Translations under genes and position numbers: made by a program
Shown here: one piece after another, positions 55,743 to 64,000 of the stretch
Layout: each line of letters opens with the position of its first letter
Numbering within the stretch: the stretch's first letter is position 1
The notes under the pieces: model-generated
What the model was told of the DNA's origin: nothing
The model's database searches: none
Seen by the model: the letters and a program-made list of their open reading frames with translations, nothing else
DNA from: CAUUCF01 sp963543695
GTDB taxonomy: Bacteria; Pseudomonadota; Gammaproteobacteria; UBA9339
Length of the DNA: 64,000 nucleotides
Reading direction: 5' to 3'
NCBI GenBank assembly: GCA_963543695.1
Contig: CAUUCF010000002.1
Coordinates: forward strand, 1-64,000

Positions 55743-57539
55743 TTATGGGTGCAAACCGTAATTTTGAGTATATGATTGATCCTCCGCTTCATCTTCTTCG
55801 TCATCTGCATCCGGAAATGGAGGAGATGCACTGTCAGTAGTTTCAAAACGCTGATCATTAGACAATAACCGTAAGTGTTCTGCTCTTAATTGGTTGCCAT
55901 ATTCATTCGACTCATCAATATTATTTCTAGCCATATCTTTGCGTATCGTGTCTACCTCTTGTCCTTTTGCTAATCTTCTTAACGTTTCTACTAAAAATGG
56001 TCCGTCATTAAAAATATAAGTCTCATCCTCACTATGATCAATAATCTGAGGATGATTATCAGTATCAAACAGTTTTTCTACATTACCACTCAATATAATA
56101 TCGGGAACATCATTACCCAATGGATCAACATAAATTTTAATATCATCTTTAATAAAAAAGGCGACCCAATGACTGAACCTGCCATCTATTGCAACAAGTA
56201 TCGGAACAATAGATAGTTCACCTACACTCATAATATCACACAATGAACGCTTTAAATATTCTGAATTTTTTATAAACATCATATAAACAAAATTAGTACG
56301 TATATTAATATCGTTACATTTAATAGCTATTATTAACTTAATAATATTTATGTTATAATGGTTTTGAAAAAAGAGGTAACTATTAGTTTCTTCTCTGTTT
56401 ATATTACTCATATTTACTTGAGTTTCTAAAACAGCACTACTTTCTCTTAACTTCTGAAATATTTTTTTTACATTAGCTCTATTTAGATATTCGAAAAATA
56501 AGCCATATCTGTCTATTAACTTTATATAAAAAGGATTAATATGCAATAATTGTACTATTGAAGTTAATAATTTATTATCAATAGTTTGCGATTTTATTAT
56601 TCCATTCAATAATTCTTGAATAACATTCACAATATCTACACTTAAAACCGGTAACCAAGACAATAATTGTGCTAAATTAATTGTAATATTATTTTCATAA
56701 TTATCTGAATTAGCAAATATCAACAACTTCTCATTCAATACGTTGAATTTTTTTAATAAATTTGACGGAAATTCACTTAAGCATATTTGTAAAAGAATGA
56801 AATCTGGATTGCTAATTATTTGTCTATAAAATAAATTTGTATCATAACTGTTTATTTTATGAATATCGTAATTACTAAATATTTCTAAAATACTCTTTAA
56901 TTCGTCTTTAAAGCTCCAATATTGTATCAAACCATTACCACATTTTTTACCAAATTCTACGAATTTTGTTATGTTTATTATTTCGCATTTTTTAAATAAA
57001 AAATTAATTATTAAATAATTGTGTAAAAAAGCACTTTTAGCTGATTCGAAAATTATTGCTAAAAATACGTGAAAACATTCATTAAAATAAATCCTTCCTA
57101 ATTTTTTATTTACATTAATAAAAATTTCAATACATCCATTTATTTGATACAAGTTATAACATTGACTTAAAAATTGAGTTTTACCGTTACTAATTGGACC
57201 ATATTCAATATCGCATATTATTTCATCAACATGTTTTCCAGCTTTCCTAAAAAATTCTGAAATATTACATATTTCGTCTTGTTTTTTAAAAATGTAATAA
57301 ATACTATCGAAAACCATTCCATGTACGTTACCATTGTTATAAATAATTAAGCTAAATTTATAAGTCCCATATTTTAAATCCATCAGCCAAGGTACTTCAT
57401 TATTTTGTTGTTCTGATTTAATCATATAGTTATAATTAGGGCTCACTAAGTAACCACCATTATAATTCATTACTCCAACAGTTAACTTAGACCTTACTTG
57501 ATTAATCAAAGAATTAATTTTTTTTAATATTTCTTCCAT
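55743..57539 (-). CDS. large peptide-partner protein with Ulp1/C48-like domain lacking the catalytic Cys
   Basis: The 598-aa protein begins 17 bases after the stop of a Cys-rich peptide gene. Residues 1-90 (INSLINQVRSKLTVGVMNYN...GNVHGMVFDSIYYIF) define an N-terminal domain shared with the decayed partner at 45481. The middle (90-440) is helix-rich with no recognised motif. Residues about 445-560 resemble a CE-clan (Ulp1/C48-type) cysteine protease domain: ILVAIDGRFSHWVAFFI gives the His (457) in HW, IKIYVDPLG the Asp (472), and YIFNDGPFLVETLRRLAKG aligns with the usual DCGPFxVE, but the nucleophile position is Asp512. The tail is acidic (DADDEEDEAED). No signal peptide. Codon use is more AT-rich and lacks the NNC|G habit of the neighbours, suggesting later arrival. 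Confidence 0.8.
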   Translation of the reverse strand: MEEILKKINSLINQVRSKLTVGVMNYNGGYLVSPNYNYMIKSEQQNNEVPWLMDLKYGTYKFSLIIYNNGNVHGMVFDSIYYIFKKQDEICNISEFFRKAGKHVDEIICDIEYGPISNGKTQFLSQCYNLYQINGCIEIFINVNKKLGRIYFNECFHVFLAIIFESAKSAFLHNYLIINFLFKKCEIINITKFVEFGKKCGNGLIQYWSFKDELKSILEIFSNYDIHKINSYDTNLFYRQIISNPDFILLQICLSEFPSNLLKKFNVLNEKLLIFANSDNYENNITINLAQLLSWLPVLSVDIVNVIQELLNGIIKSQTIDNKLLTSIVQLLHINPFYIKLIDRYGLFFEYLNRANVKKIFQKLRESSAVLETQVNMSNINREETNSYLFFQNHYNINIIKLIIAIKCNDINIRTNFVYMMFIKNSEYLKRSLCDIMSVGELSIVPILVAIDGRFSHWVAFFIKDDIKIYVDPLGNDVPDIILSGNVEKLFDTDNHPQIIDHSEDETYIFNDGPFLVETLRRLAKGQEVDTIRKDMARNNIDESNEYGNQLRAEHLRLLSNDQRFETTDSASPPFPDADDEEDEAEDQSYTQNYGLHP

Positions 57540-57556
57540 AAAATTTTTTAAGCTTC

Positions 57557-57844
57557 TTAAAAAATACCTCCAAATAACTCAATTTTATGTACTGGTACAC
57601 TATTAGAGTATGATAATTTATGAATCAAAGAATGAGTATCCCATCCACTATATTCAAAATATTGAGGAGTATGGTAACATCCCCTGTATTCACTTCCCCA
57701 AGCCATACATTCTTTTTCACATCGTTTAGGACTATCAAATTCAAACAAATATTTTATATACCCAACAACAATAGGACTACGGTAACAATAGCAGTAGCAT
57801 CCACCGTATATTAAATTTAAAACTTGCTCGTTTATTTTTTGCAT
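57557..57844 (-). CDS. Cys-rich GG-leader peptide precursor (array member 2), paired with the large partner
   Basis: The 95-aa product starts MQKINEQVLNLIYGG, then CYCYCYRSPIVVGYIK, RCEKECMAWGSEYRGCYHT and a C-terminal HSLIHKLSYSNSVP. It is directly upstream of the 598-aa partner (17-base gap), so the two should be one transcript. TTAGAGGAAATAAAA precedes the ATG. The CYCYCYR core start is nearly identical to the 55159-55434 member. Confidence 0.82.
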   Translation of the reverse strand: MQKINEQVLNLIYGGCYCYCYRSPIVVGYIKYLFEFDSPKRCEKECMAWGSEYRGCYHTPQYFEYSGWDTHSLIHKLSYSNSVPVHKIELFGGIF

Positions 57845-57870
57845 TTTTATTTCCTCTAATATTAAAACAA

Positions 57871-57899
57871 AGTATATATACTCTAAATTAATTAAACAA
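57871..57899 (-). promoter_or_regulatory. promoter of array peptide gene 2 and the partner gene
   Basis: TTGTTT, 17-base spacer, TATACT on the minus strand, with the conserved TTTAGAGTATA inner sequence. The match to the 55463-55491 promoter extends for over 60 bases. Confidence 0.6.
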
Positions 57900-58133
57900 C
57901 GGTTAGCTGGTAATTATAAAAGTAGTTATTTGAAATTAAAATTTTTTACTTTATTTTTAAGCTAATTATAGCTTCCTGATTCACTAAACTGTATAATTAA
58001 GCGGTTTTCGTTATAATTCATCACATTTAAAGCCAGTAAAGACCTTCCCTATAGGATTAATTTGTTTATCTGTGTAAGTTCATAATTCTAATTAGGTAAT
58101 GACATAAAATTTATTTAGTAAATTATAAATTAA

Positions 58134-58424
58134 CTAATCAAAACTCCTAAAAAGATCAACACATCCCTTAATTAAAGGTTCCGGATTATGATTCTTTAAC
58201 CAACGAACCAATGTATCTGTTTCCCAATCTGATTTATCAATGCTTTGTTTATAATCATAACAATCTAAATACAATTCATTTCCACAAAAATGTGGACACT
58301 TCTTTTGATTTTTAAAAATACCCAAATATTCTATTTCATCAACTGGAACAATTGGCTGCCTTTTACAATAACAATAGCACCCACCGGTGATTAGATTCAG
58401 CATTTGCTCGTTAATTCTTTGCAT
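58134..58424 (-). CDS. Cys-rich GG-leader peptide precursor (array member 1)
   Basis: The 96-aa product starts MQRINEQMLNLITGG, then CYCYCKRQPIVPVDEIEYLG, KKCPHFCGNELYLDCYDYKQ and a C-terminal DTLVRWLKNHNPEP. It is the first unit of the array. TTAGAGGAAATGGAG precedes the ATG at 58424; an ATG two codons upstream is in frame. Its -35 is TTGTCT at the shared position but the -10 (CATCTT) is weak, so expression may differ. The RQP here shows which residue was lost to the stop in the 45150 copy. Confidence 0.8.
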   Translation of the reverse strand: MQRINEQMLNLITGGCYCYCKRQPIVPVDEIEYLGIFKNQKKCPHFCGNELYLDCYDYKQSIDKSDWETDTLVRWLKNHNPEPLIKGCVDLFRSFD

Positions 58425-58628
58425 CTCCATTTCCTCTAACTATTTTAATATAGAAGATGTATACTCTAAATAAATTAGACAATGGTTAACTGATAATTAT
58501 AAAGTAATTATTTGAAAATAAACTTTTTTAACTTTATTTGTTCACAAGGTTCAACTAAAAAACACAAAAAATTAACTTTATTTTTGAAATAAAATCCTTA
58601 TCTAATACGCAATTAATACGATTTAAAA

Positions 58629-59330
58629 CTACCTGTTTTTATAAAAACTAAATAAATCTTCTGCTGCTTCTACCTGTAAGGCTTCTTTTTCGGATTGACT
58701 AGGAACACGATTTTGAAAATTGACTGGTGCCCTTTTTATTAAAACGAAAGGCTTCTGCTCATTTCCTTCTCCCATCATTAAAACGGCACTACTGGCTAAA
58801 TGATCTAAAACGTTAGCTACAGAGACTTTTAATGGTTTGCCAAATAAATCCTTTTTCCCACGATAATCCTTTAAAGCTTCAAAACCACACCAACCAATCC
58901 CTATTCCTATTGTACCCCGGCGTAGCGGAGTAATATTACTATCCGTGAGGATAATTCCTAAGTATTGAATACTGTATAATTTACGTAAAAATTGCCAGAT
59001 CTGCTCTGCTACTTGTTGCGGTTCCTCAGGCCATAAAACGAAACCTTCCTCTACGTTCGAAGTATCAATGCCCGCGTTAGGCACTAGTCGCCCGTTTTTT
59101 TTCGTTAAAATAAAAGCTCCTTGCCCAAACTGTTGCTCACTTTCTTGCCGAATTAAAACTTCCCGCGGTTGATTACTACTAATTCTACCAGTGACAATAC
59201 TGATTACTTTCCCCGCCATTACTAAAATATCTTTTTCAGATAAAACTGGTACCGTTTTTTCTAACCATTGTTCTAAAACAATTTCTTTTCTAAATTTAAC
59301 GAGGGGTATTTTATAAGCCGTTACTTCCAT
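58629..59330 (-). CDS. CofE-like F420-0:gamma-glutamyl ligase family protein
   Basis: The 233-aa protein has VTAYKIPLVKFRKEI, ILVMAGKVISIVTGR (family: VVAqKvVSkaEGR), VPNAGIDTSNV (family: aGID.SN), GIILTDSNITPLRRGTIGIGIGWCGFEALKDYRGKKDLFG, and SVANVLDHLASSAVLMMGEGN, the order of CofE ligases that add Glu to coenzyme F420-0. No F420 genes are seen here and such bacteria are not known to make F420, so it probably amidates or glutamylates another substrate. It lies 17 bases downstream of dnaE. Confidence 0.8.
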   Translation of the reverse strand: MEVTAYKIPLVKFRKEIVLEQWLEKTVPVLSEKDILVMAGKVISIVTGRISSNQPREVLIRQESEQQFGQGAFILTKKNGRLVPNAGIDTSNVEEGFVLWPEEPQQVAEQIWQFLRKLYSIQYLGIILTDSNITPLRRGTIGIGIGWCGFEALKDYRGKKDLFGKPLKVSVANVLDHLASSAVLMMGEGNEQKPFVLIKRAPVNFQNRVPSQSEKEALQVEAAEDLFSFYKNR

Positions 59331-59347
59331 AATTAAATTACTTCTTA

Positions 59348-62300
59348 TTAATAAACAAATTTACAATCACAACCTAATTTTGCTAATAAAGTTAATTGAT
59401 GGTCTTCTAGACGATAACGGTTCTTTAACAAAATCGTAACCTGCTCGTTCGCTACGTTAAAATGACAGCGGATTTTAAACTCCCCTGCTGGCAAATTTTT
59501 TAAAATTTTCACCAATTCTTGTTCATCTTTAGCTAAATCTTGCAAAGTTAAATCAAAAAATTTAGCCCATTTCTCCCTTGCGGTCCATAAATCATATACT
59601 TTCTCCACTCGCAAACGATATACTTCCTCTTCGAAACTTAATTCCCCTTCTAGAATTAATAATTGATTTTTAACGATTTTATGCCGGTTCTTCGCGAAAT
59701 TTTCCGCAAATAACACTGCATCTAAATACCCATCCACCGTCTCTAAATTTAAAATTCCTATTTTTTTACCTGTTTTAGTATTACTAATTTTTAAACTATT
59801 GAGAAACCCTGCAATTTTAACGTTAGTTCTCGTTCTAATCATTCGCCAATTTAGCGTAGTAAATTCACCTAATTCCGTTAAAAACCGATTAATCGGATGA
59901 CCCGATAAATAAGTACCTAGTACCTCTTTTTCGTGTATTAAATATTCATTTGAATCCCATGTAGGAGCTTCGCTCGGTAAAATTAATTCTTCCTCTTCAG
60001 CTAATAAACTTAATTGCCCAACGTTATTCACCGTATGCTCGATCAAATAAGCAGCATTATTAAACAAAATTCCCCGATTAACGTTAAAATCATCTAATCC
60101 TCCAGCAGCGATTAAAGATTCTAAAAAGCGTTTATTTCCTTTTTGCCAATCCATTTGCTTTAAAAAATTACTTAAGCTAGTAAACCCACCTACTGGACGA
60201 TTTCTAACTAAAATTTCAATGGCTCCTTCCCCTACTCCTTTAATTGCCCCTAAACCATACAAAATATTTTGCCGATCTAACGCTTTAAAACGAAATTCGC
60301 TAGTTTGTACGTTAGGTGGTAATAAATTAATCCCTAAATTTTTCAATTCCGCTAAAGTAGCAATTAATTTATCGGTATTTGCCATTTCAGAAGAGAGAAT
60401 GGCTGCCATAAATTCAGCGGGGAAATGTTTCTTTAAAAAAGCCGTTTGATATGCAATTAACCCGTACGCCGCAGAGTGTGATTTATTAAAACCATAACTC
60501 GCAAATTTTTCCATATAATTAAAAATATCGTCTGCTAAAACCCCATCAATTCCATGCTCAGAAGCTCTTTTCGTAAAAATAGAACGATGTTTTTCCATTT
60601 CGTGAATTTTCTTTTTACCCATGGCTCGACGCAATAAATCTGCTTCTCCTAAAGTATAACCTGCTAACGTCTGCGCAATTTGCATCACTTGCTCTTGGTA
60701 AATAGCTACTCCATACGTTTCTTTTAAAATAGGCTCTAACTTAGGATGTAGATAAGTAATTTTAGCTTTTCCTACTTTACGGTCTAAAATTTCATCGATC
60801 ATCCCCGATTGTAGAACACCAGGACGAATGATCGCTACTAAAGCAATCATGTCGCTAAAACAGTTAGGTTTAAATTTTTTAATTACCTCTTTTGCAATGC
60901 GAGATTCCAACTGAAAGATAGCGGTCGTTTGACCAGATTCCATTAATTGGTAAGTTTCCGCATCATCTAACGGAATCTCCGCTAATTTCACTAACGGACG
61001 ATTTTCGTTTTTTAAATGCTGGTTAATTGCATCGATCGCCCAATTTAAAACCGTTAAGGTTCTTAAACCTAAAAAGTCGAATTTTACTAAACCTACCGTA
61101 GCAATATCATCTTTGTCTAATTGGGTAATTACTCCTTCTCCCTGTTCGTATAAGGCAGTAAAATTAGTTAAAGCACTTGGAGCAATTACTACTCCTCCCG
61201 CATGTTTCCCTAAATTACGTACTAATCCTTCTAGTTTCCTTGCGTTATCAATTAAGATTCTCGTTTCTTCTTCCGACTCATAACGCTCTTTAAGTAATTT
61301 TTCTTCGTTTAACGCTTGGTCCAAAGTAATTCCAAGGGTAAAAGGAATTAATTTGGCAATTTGGTCAACAAACCCGTAAGGATAGCCTAAAACTCTGCCA
61401 ACGTCCCTCACTACTGCTTTAGCGGCCATCGTACCGTAAGTGATAATTTGTGCTACTTTATCTGCGCCATAACGTTGCATTACGTATTCAATGACCCGAT
61501 CTCTACCGTCCATACAGAAATCTATATCGAAATCTGGCATAGATACCCGTTCCGGATTTAAAAAGCGTTCAAATAACAAATGGTATTTAATCGGATCTAA
61601 ATCGGTAATTTTTAAAGCGTAAGCGACTAAAGAACCAGCTCCAGATCCCCTTCCAGGGCCAACCGGAATATGGTGATCTTTAGACCAATTAATAAAGTCT
61701 GCCACAATAATAAAATAACCACTAAATCCCATTTGAATAATAATTTTTAATTCATAGTCAAATCGTGCTCGATATTGTTCGTGCAGATCAACCTCGACTT
61801 TTGATAAACGTTCCTCTAATCCGTGAAGAGCCACTCGCGTTAAATAATCATCAATTTTTTCTCCTACTGGCAACGGGAAATTTGGTAAAAAAGTTTTGTT
61901 CAATTCTATTTCCAGATTACAACGTTTAGCAATTTCTACCGTATTAATTAAACTTTCGGGTAAATCAGCAAACAGCTGTTCCATCTCAAAACTAGGTTTC
62001 AAAAATTGACTAGGTTGATAATGCGGACGATTTTCGTCGTTTAACGTATAACCACCGTTAATACACACCTTAATTTCATGAGCTTCGTAATCTTGTTCTT
62101 CTAGAAAATAAACTCGATTCGTCGCAACGAGTGGTAAATTAAGGTTGCGTGCGCAATTAACCATTTTTTGAACGTTACTTTCTTCGTCTAAAAGGCCAAT
62201 ACGGGCAATTTCTAAATAAAAATGATGCGAGAAATAACGTTCAAAATATGCGGATCGATTCGCTATCAATTTTGCATCTAAGTCACCCGACAAAAGAATT

Positions 62301-62656
62301 AACCCTTCTCGATACTGCGATAAATCATTTTCTTGAATAATTTTTGCCTCGTTTAAATACAATAGAGAGTTCAATTTTAATAAATTTAAATAACCCGTTT
62401 TATTTTTAACTAAAGCCATTACACACCCGATCGTTCCGGCAAAGTTAACTTTTAATTCGCTTCCTAAAATAGGTTTAATCCCCATTGTTAAAGCTTTTTG
62501 ATAAAACTTCAAAGAGGCAAAAAGGTTAGGATCCGTTATCGCTATCGCTGGATAACCTAATTTTTGACAACGCTTAAATAAAGAATCTAAGTCAATCGTC
62601 CCTGCGGTCACGGTATATTCACTATGTACGTTTAAATGTATAAAACGAGGTTCCAT
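59348..62656 (-). CDS. dnaE: DNA polymerase III alpha subunit
   Basis: The 1102-aa replicative polymerase starts with a PHP domain (FIHLNVHSEYTVTAGTIDLD), and the catalytic palm has GPGRGSGAGSLVAYAL and MPDFDIDFCMDGRDRV (the PDxDxDF Asp pair), then QLDKDDIATVGLVKFDFLGLRTL, helix-hairpin-helix and OB-fold tail. It is slightly shorter than the E. coli 1160-aa protein, mostly in the C-terminal tail. PHP metal residues look partly altered, as in enterobacterial DnaE, so proofreading is likely by DnaQ. Confidence 0.98.
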   Translation of the reverse strand: MEPRFIHLNVHSEYTVTAGTIDLDSLFKRCQKLGYPAIAITDPNLFASLKFYQKALTMGIKPILGSELKVNFAGTIGCVMALVKNKTGYLNLLKLNSLLYLNEAKIIQENDLSQYREGLILLSGDLDAKLIANRSAYFERYFSHHFYLEIARIGLLDEESNVQKMVNCARNLNLPLVATNRVYFLEEQDYEAHEIKVCINGGYTLNDENRPHYQPSQFLKPSFEMEQLFADLPESLINTVEIAKRCNLEIELNKTFLPNFPLPVGEKIDDYLTRVALHGLEERLSKVEVDLHEQYRARFDYELKIIIQMGFSGYFIIVADFINWSKDHHIPVGPGRGSGAGSLVAYALKITDLDPIKYHLLFERFLNPERVSMPDFDIDFCMDGRDRVIEYVMQRYGADKVAQIITYGTMAAKAVVRDVGRVLGYPYGFVDQIAKLIPFTLGITLDQALNEEKLLKERYESEEETRILIDNARKLEGLVRNLGKHAGGVVIAPSALTNFTALYEQGEGVITQLDKDDIATVGLVKFDFLGLRTLTVLNWAIDAINQHLKNENRPLVKLAEIPLDDAETYQLMESGQTTAIFQLESRIAKEVIKKFKPNCFSDMIALVAIIRPGVLQSGMIDEILDRKVGKAKITYLHPKLEPILKETYGVAIYQEQVMQIAQTLAGYTLGEADLLRRAMGKKKIHEMEKHRSIFTKRASEHGIDGVLADDIFNYMEKFASYGFNKSHSAAYGLIAYQTAFLKKHFPAEFMAAILSSEMANTDKLIATLAELKNLGINLLPPNVQTSEFRFKALDRQNILYGLGAIKGVGEGAIEILVRNRPVGGFTSLSNFLKQMDWQKGNKRFLESLIAAGGLDDFNVNRGILFNNAAYLIEHTVNNVGQLSLLAEEEELILPSEAPTWDSNEYLIHEKEVLGTYLSGHPINRFLTELGEFTTLNWRMIRTRTNVKIAGFLNSLKISNTKTGKKIGILNLETVDGYLDAVLFAENFAKNRHKIVKNQLLILEGELSFEEEVYRLRVEKVYDLWTAREKWAKFFDLTLQDLAKDEQELVKILKNLPAGEFKIRCHFNVANEQVTILLKNRYRLEDHQLTLLAKLGCDCKFVY

Positions 62657-62922
62657 ACTTGCTATTCATTCTCTAATCCATGTTTTTGCACATTTAAGTT
62701 AAATGTACGGATACTTATCGTATCCTATTTTATTTAAAGAAGGTTGAAAAAGAAAATTATTTTTCCTTTAAGCCATCTTTTTTAAATTATATCGAAAAAT
62801 TTTTAACCGAACAATTTTTAAATTAATCTAATTTGCTGGAGCTTTTCCTAAGGTTTAATACCTAATTATCTTAAATTTTAAATCTGGTAAATTATTAAGC
62901 TAAAACAGCAGGAAAAACGCAC

Positions 62923-63336
62923 ATGAAACAAGGCTTTTCTTTACTAGAATTAATCGTCACGATGACGATTATCGGTATTTTATCCACTTTAGCAGTACCT
63001 TCGTATCAACGCTACCTCATAAAAGCTCGCTACCAAGAAATCTTACAAAGTACTTTAATCTATCAATTAGGAGTTGAAGAATGCTATCAAAATTTAGGAG
63101 ATTTTAAAGGCTGTAACGGTGGAGAATACGGTATTCCAAACGATTACCAAAATCATCAACCGACTACGTTAATCAATACGATTCAAGTTCAACAAGGGAT
63201 TATTACGGTTAAACCGAATAATTACCAAGGGATACAAGAAACGGATACTTATATTTTAACTCCCCAAATTAACGCTCTTAACCAAATTCAATGGCAAAAA
63301 AGCGGTGGAGCTTTAACCCAAGGATACGTACAATAA
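62923..63336 (+). CDS. type IV pilin (PilA/PilE-like)
   Basis: The 137-aa protein has a class III signal: short MKQG leader, cut by PilD before Phe, then FSLLELIVTMTIIGILSTLAVPSY, with the Glu at mature position 5. Two cysteines (EECYQNLG and FKGCNGG) could form a disulfide. The short C-terminus and CxxC-free tail fit a minor or major pilin for uptake. AGGA lies upstream of the ATG. The stop overlaps the next start (TAATG). Confidence 0.92.
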   Translation: MKQGFSLLELIVTMTIIGILSTLAVPSYQRYLIKARYQEILQSTLIYQLGVEECYQNLGDFKGCNGGEYGIPNDYQNHQPTTLINTIQVQQGIITVKPNNYQGIQETDTYILTPQINALNQIQWQKSGGALTQGYVQ

Positions 63337-64000
63337 TGTTAGAAACCCTATTAAATAACGCCATCGAACAAAAAGCTTCTGATATACACTTTGAAACTTA
63401 TCAAAATTATTTTAGAGTAAGAATTCGAATCGATGGCCTTTTAAAAACCGTGATCCAAAATCATTCAGAATTATGGTTTACCATCAGTACCAAAATCAAA
63501 GTGATGGCTAACCTCAACATTACCGAAAAGAGGATTCCACAAGACGGTAAATTCAAATATACTTATCGTCAAATAGAATACGATTGTCGAGTAGCTACTT
63601 GTCCTACCCTTTACGGTGAGAAAATCGTGATTCGGATCCTTAAAAATCAAACTCAAAGCTTAACTTTAGAACAAATCGGTTTATCCATAACAGCGATTAA
63701 TCTCCTTAAAAAGGCGGTAACTTCACCCGGACTAATTATTTTTGCCGGACCTACCGGTAGCGGTAAATCTACCTCGCTATATGCTCTTTTAAATTACTTA
63801 AACACCGAAGCTTTAAACATCGTAACCGTCGAAGATCCGGTAGAAATTAATCTTTTAGGTATTAACCAAGTCAATATTAATCCGGCGATTGGTTTAGATT
63901 TTGCAACGGTTTTAAAAAGTTTTTTACGTCAAGACCCCGACGTTATTATGATTGGAGAAATTAGAGACGCAACTACGGCACAAATTGCTATTCAAGCGGC
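63336..64000 (+). CDS. PilB/GspE-type secretion ATPase, 5' part
   Basis: The frame (ATG overlapping the pilin stop) runs off the right edge after 221 codons. KASDIHFETYQNYFRVRIRIDGLL, AGPTGSGKSTSLYALLNYL (Walker A), VTVEDPVEINLLGINQVNIN (Asp box) and DPDVIMIGEIRDATTAQIA (Walker B) identify an extension-type ATPase. It starts right at the second domain, without the N-terminal GSPII_E domain of long PilB proteins, so it is a short PilB. It powers pilus assembly; pairing with pilin and comEC suggests competence. Confidence 0.93.
   Translation, partial: MLETLLNNAIEQKASDIHFETYQNYFRVRIRIDGLLKTVIQNHSELWFTISTKIKVMANLNITEKRIPQDGKFKYTYRQIEYDCRVATCPTLYGEKIVIRILKNQTQSLTLEQIGLSITAINLLKKAVTSPGLIIFAGPTGSGKSTSLYALLNYLNTEALNIVTVEDPVEINLLGINQVNINPAIGLDFATVLKSFLRQDPDVIMIGEIRDATTAQIAIQA

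Noticed and set aside
55667..55858. 63-codon frame overlapping the 3' end of the partner gene
   Set aside because: It lies in another frame of the same strand over the acidic tail; no start signal and no similarity to anything seen.
53431..58628. CRISPR-like or phage origin of the repeated array region
   Set aside because: The repeats are gene-length with diverging coding parts, there are no short regular spacers, and no integrase, terminase or cas-like gene is seen.

Overview
The window is AT-rich, densely coded chromosome of a gammaproteobacterium, most likely a host-associated, Legionellales-like lineage with a reduced genome. Supporting order: tkt-gap-pgk-pyk, alaS-csrA, rplM-rpsI, rpmB-rpmG, tolB-pal-cpoB, murD-ftsW and pheS-pheT. 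Genus cannot be fixed from sequence alone. Coding genes share an unusual codon-boundary habit (codons end in C mainly when the next codon starts with G).

Layout. 1-16.3 kb (minus strand): rsmJ end, deoB, murA, two unrecognised genes, pyk-pgk-gap-tkt, galE, a family 8 glycosyltransferase, pyruvate:ferredoxin/flavodoxin oxidoreductase (nifJ), upp and a chagasin-like protease inhibitor. 16.4-23.4 kb is accessory: a frameshifted XRE/HipB-like gene, then a block (radical SAM, alpha/beta-hydrolase, GNAT, stand-alone adenylation domain, rarA, divergent HxlR regulator) that looks Firmicutes-derived, and a lone Cys-rich peptide gene. 24-35.4 kb: glycogen phosphorylase, tsaB, mutM, ribosomal proteins, tRNA-Gln, a DNA glycosylase, csrA, alaS and a secreted alkylsulfatase. 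35.4-44.7 kb: ftsW, murD, murJ, cpoB, pal, tolB, an aminotransferase and a large unrecognised protein. 47-52.4 kb: comEC, and pheST in which PheT lacks its tRNA-binding OB domain. 58.6-64 kb: a CofE-like ligase, dnaE, a type IV pilin and the start of a PilB-type ATPase.

The striking part is a family of short peptides with a double-glycine-type leader (consensus like MQKLNExxLNLIIGG) followed by a CxCxC motif, a CxxxC and a final GCY-like cysteine. Five intact genes and one dead copy form a same-strand tandem array at 53.6-58.4 kb, most with a near-identical ribosome binding region and a shared -35 hexamer. Two further members sit at 23.1 kb and 45.2 kb (the latter with an in-frame stop). Three peptide genes are directly followed by a large partner gene or its remains: intact at 55.7-57.5 kb (598 aa, with a C-terminal Ulp1/C48-like domain whose catalytic Cys position is Asp), decayed at 45.5-47.0 kb, and apparently a short relic at 55.05-55.16 kb. 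A protein with two tandem helix-turn-helix repeats lies just beside the array. I infer a lineage-specific, expanding and decaying secreted-peptide/effector system; no modification enzyme or exporter for it is visible in the window.

The housekeeping genes show glycolysis feeding an oxygen-sensitive pyruvate oxidoreductase, glycogen use, active cell-wall synthesis and division, and parts of a competence/type IV pilus apparatus.
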